Below are positions 5,815 to 6,896 of a DNA stretch of 6,896 nt, piece after piece. Origin of the DNA: Gemmatimonadota bacterium (GTDB lineage Bacteria; Gemmatimonadota; Gemmatimonadetes; Gemmatimonadales; GWC2-71-9). A program made the translations under genes and the position numbers. Under the pieces are notes generated by a model. It was not told where the DNA came from. It saw only the letters and a program-made list of their open reading frames with translations, and ran no database searches. The DNA lies in the NCBI GenBank assembly GCA_003221075.1, contig QHUF01000200.1:1-6896 (forward strand), read 5' to 3'. Position 1 is the stretch's first letter, and each line of letters opens with the position of its first letter.

Positions 5815-6741
5815 TTACGGGCGCCATTTCGGTGCGGCGTCCGTTCCCAGGCTGTTGGTGATCGGGGTGACACCCGAACCGTCGGGCCGCATCAAGTAAA
5901 TGTCGTAGCTGATTCCATTGCGGTCGCTTGAGAATGCAATCTTCGTCCCATCTGGTGACCACGCTGGCTCGAGCTCAAAGTCCGAGCTGGTATTGGTGAG
6001 CGGGACGACACCGGACCCGTCCGCGTTCATCACGTAAATATCCGTATTGCCTGGCGCGGTTTGCTTGACGAACACGATCTTGTTGCCATCCGGCGACCAC
6101 GCGGGCTCGTAATCTGTCGCGGTGTCGTGGGTGAGCCGCGTTGGGGCCGAGCCGTCCGCATTCATCACATAGATCTCAGAGTTGCCGTCGCGAGTCGTGG
6201 CGAACGCAATCTTTCTGCCGTCAGGCGACCAGGCTGGGTCCAGGTCCGCCGCCGTGTCATTGGTGAGCCGAGTGGGGGCCGAGCCGTCGGGATTCATTAG
6301 ATAGATTTCGTAGTTCCCGTCGCGGTTGGTGGCAAAGGCGATCGTTGTGCCATCGGGGCGCCACGCCGGCTGGAAATCCGACGCCGTGTCATTGGTGAGC
6401 CGGCTAACGGCCGAGCCGTCGGCATTCATCACGTACACCTCATAGTTTCCATCGCGATTGGTGGCGAACGCGATCTTGCGGCCGTCAGGCGACCAGGTTG
6501 GATCCAGGTGGATCGCCGTGTCAGTGGTAAGCGGCGTGACACCCGAACCATCACCGTTCATGACATAGATCTCATAATGGCCGCTGCGGACACTCCAGAA
6601 AGCGATCTTCTGATCCGCGGGAGAGGGCTCAGTCGAAGCGTTACAGGCTAGAGTCGTGGCACACGATGCCACCCAAAGCCACACGTACGGATTTCGGGGC
6701 GTGCTGGTCATTAGAGGTGGGCGCCGAATTCGAATGTTCAT
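5815..6741 (-). CDS. TolB/PD40-like beta-propeller lipoprotein
   Basis: The 308-residue protein consists of an N-terminal export signal followed by six PD40 (WD40-like) repeats. The lipobox is LAC with Cys at 33. An inner ATG at 6709-6711 (residue 11) would give a shorter, more typical signal peptide and is a possible start. Neither ATG has a Shine-Dalgarno. The repeats start at residues 45, 89, 133, 177, 221 and 267. Each has the order KIAF, then YEIYVMNADGS, T-RLTNDTA, and (A/T)WSPDG (W83, W127, W171, W215, W261), and the last ends at WRP. TolB and related periplasmic propellers use this repeat to bind protein partners, and DPP-IV-like peptidases carry similar blades, but there is no hydrolase domain here. 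It is therefore probably a lipid-anchored binding protein. It is not TolB of the Tol-Pal system: the N-terminal TolB domain is missing, and no tolA, tolR or pal is nearby. Confidence 0.9.
   Translation of the reverse strand: MNIRIRRPPLMTSTPRNPYVWLWVASCATTLACNASTEPSPADQKIAFWSVRSGHYEIYVMNGDGSGVTPLTTDTAIHLDPTWSPDGRKIAFATNRDGNYEVYVMNADGSAVSRLTNDTASDFQPAWRPDGTTIAFATNRDGNYEIYLMNPDGSAPTRLTNDTAADLDPAWSPDGRKIAFATTRDGNSEIYVMNADGSAPTRLTHDTATDYEPAWSPDGNKIVFVKQTAPGNTDIYVMNADGSGVVPLTNTSSDFELEPAWSPDGTKIAFSSDRNGISYDIYLMRPDGSGVTPITNSLGTDAAPKWRP
5818..6609 (-). repeat. Tandem coding repeat, six units of about 132 bases
   Basis: The propeller blades are visible as tandem DNA repeats. The plus strand shows recurring blocks such as GCCGAGCCGTC, GTGTCATTGGTGAGCC and CAGGCGACCA at 132-base spacing. 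The first four units are exactly 44 codons, the fifth is 46 and the last 42. The second to fourth units (about 6082-6477) are closest to each other, pointing to recent duplication or gene conversion. Confidence 0.85.
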
Positions 6742-6750
6742 AAACGGAAT

Positions 6751-6756
6751 TCTATA
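6751..6756 (-). promoter_or_regulatory. Possible -10 element (TATAGA) of the propeller gene
   Basis: On the minus strand TGTTATAGAAT lies nine bases before the ATG at 6739-6741. It is the only AT-rich patch in a very GC-rich gap and resembles a sigma-70 -10 box. A well-spaced -35 is not evident (TTGAAG lies too far upstream). If it is used, transcription would start almost at the ATG, matching the lack of a Shine-Dalgarno. Confidence 0.25.
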
Positions 6757-6798
6757 ACACCACGCGCGGGCGCCGCCAGCTTCAAGCGCGGGTTACGC
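6752..6798 (-). other. Imperfect inverted repeat with attC-like layout, or terminator hairpin
   Basis: On the minus strand the element begins GCGTAAC, continues CCGCGCTTGAAGCTG, and closes with GCGCGTGGTGTTATAG. TAAC pairs with GTTA at the outside, and CGCGC pairs with GCGCG inside, with unpaired bases between the stems and an 18-base apex. The TAA of the upstream remnant lies in the outer arm. This is the general layout of an integron attC site, but the outer boxes match the RYYYAAC / GTTRRRY pattern only in part, and the element is shorter than usual. With no T-run it is also a poor intrinsic terminator. Confidence 0.25.
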
Positions 6799-6894
6799 TG
6801 CCCGCGCACGAGACGTCTCGAGCATGTCCTTGGGCAGGACCGAGGGGACGATTGCGAACCCGGAGGAGTCGATTTGATCTACAAAACGAGTCAT
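6793..6894 (-). pseudogene. N-terminal remnant resembling a phytanoyl-CoA dioxygenase-like protein
   Basis: The minus strand from the ATG at 6892-6894 reads MTRFVDQIDSSGFAIVPSVL, then PKDMLETSRARAA, and ends at TAA (6793-6795). The pattern I-D-x-x-GFAIVPSVL-x-x-D is the usual N-terminal signature of PhyH/Fe(II)-2-oxoglutarate dioxygenases (the form GF-V-VPGVL with a following helix). Those proteins are 250 residues or more; here only 33 residues exist, the iron-binding HxD...H part is absent, and the propeller gene begins 50 bases on. The frame is also open to the right edge, so the ATG may not be the true start. Likely a truncated relic; the match rests on a short motif. Confidence 0.4.
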
Positions 6895-6896
6895 CG

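Noticed and set aside
5788..5816. Hairpin (AAAGA ... TCTTT with the palindrome GCTGGCCAGC inside) between the propeller and DinB genes
   Set aside because: The inner palindrome has no loop, the outer stem is only five pairs, and there is no T-run; not a convincing terminator, and the genes are likely co-transcribed.
1..6896. tRNA, rRNA, CRISPR, insertion-sequence or phage features
   Set aside because: Nothing cloverleaf-like, no short spaced direct repeats outside the propeller gene, and no transposase or integrase motifs were seen on either strand.

Overview
The window is a GC-rich stretch of bacterial DNA in which every gene I can support lies on the minus strand. About a dozen genes or gene remnants are packed with gaps of roughly 0 to 50 bases, and several stop/start overlaps (ATGA, GTGA, CTGA). 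No rRNA, tRNA, CRISPR array, transposase or integrase is visible. The families present (secreted DinB protein fused to a DUF3471-like domain, PD40 propeller lipoprotein, class-C-like serine hydrolase, SUKH protein, degenerate CPBP protein) fit a soil-type Gemmatimonadota or Acidobacteriota genome. That placement is an inference from family style, not from a marker gene.

In transcription order (right to left): the window opens at 6894 with a short oxygenase-like N-terminal remnant that stops at 6793, next to an inverted-repeat element (6752-6798). Then come a six-repeat TolB/PD40-like lipoprotein (5815-6741), a secreted DinB-DUF3471 protein (4966-5778), a small dubious ORF (4808-4945), and a lipoprotein (4512-4811). 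The lipoprotein's reading frame continues past an amber stop for 50 more protein-like codons (to 4359). A SUKH-family protein (3903-4325) and a helical-repeat protein of unknown family (3213-3866) follow, then two small membrane proteins (2930-3216 with an apparent frameshift, and 2670-2933), a periplasmic serine hydrolase (1539-2660), a membrane-anchored protein of unknown function (744-1514), a CPBP-type membrane protein with an apparent frameshift and Gln in place of the catalytic Glu/Arg residues (137-747), and the start of one more gene at the left edge.

The genes do not form a recognisable pathway. What they share is the envelope: most are predicted to be secreted, lipid-anchored or membrane proteins. 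The SUKH protein and its helical-repeat neighbour could be immunity-type genes. The most notable signal is the number of lesions: two apparent single-base losses, one in-frame amber codon and one truncated gene in under 7 kb, beside intact genes. Either the sequence carries base errors, or this is a decaying accessory block. If neither holds, the amber gene deserves a look for readthrough.
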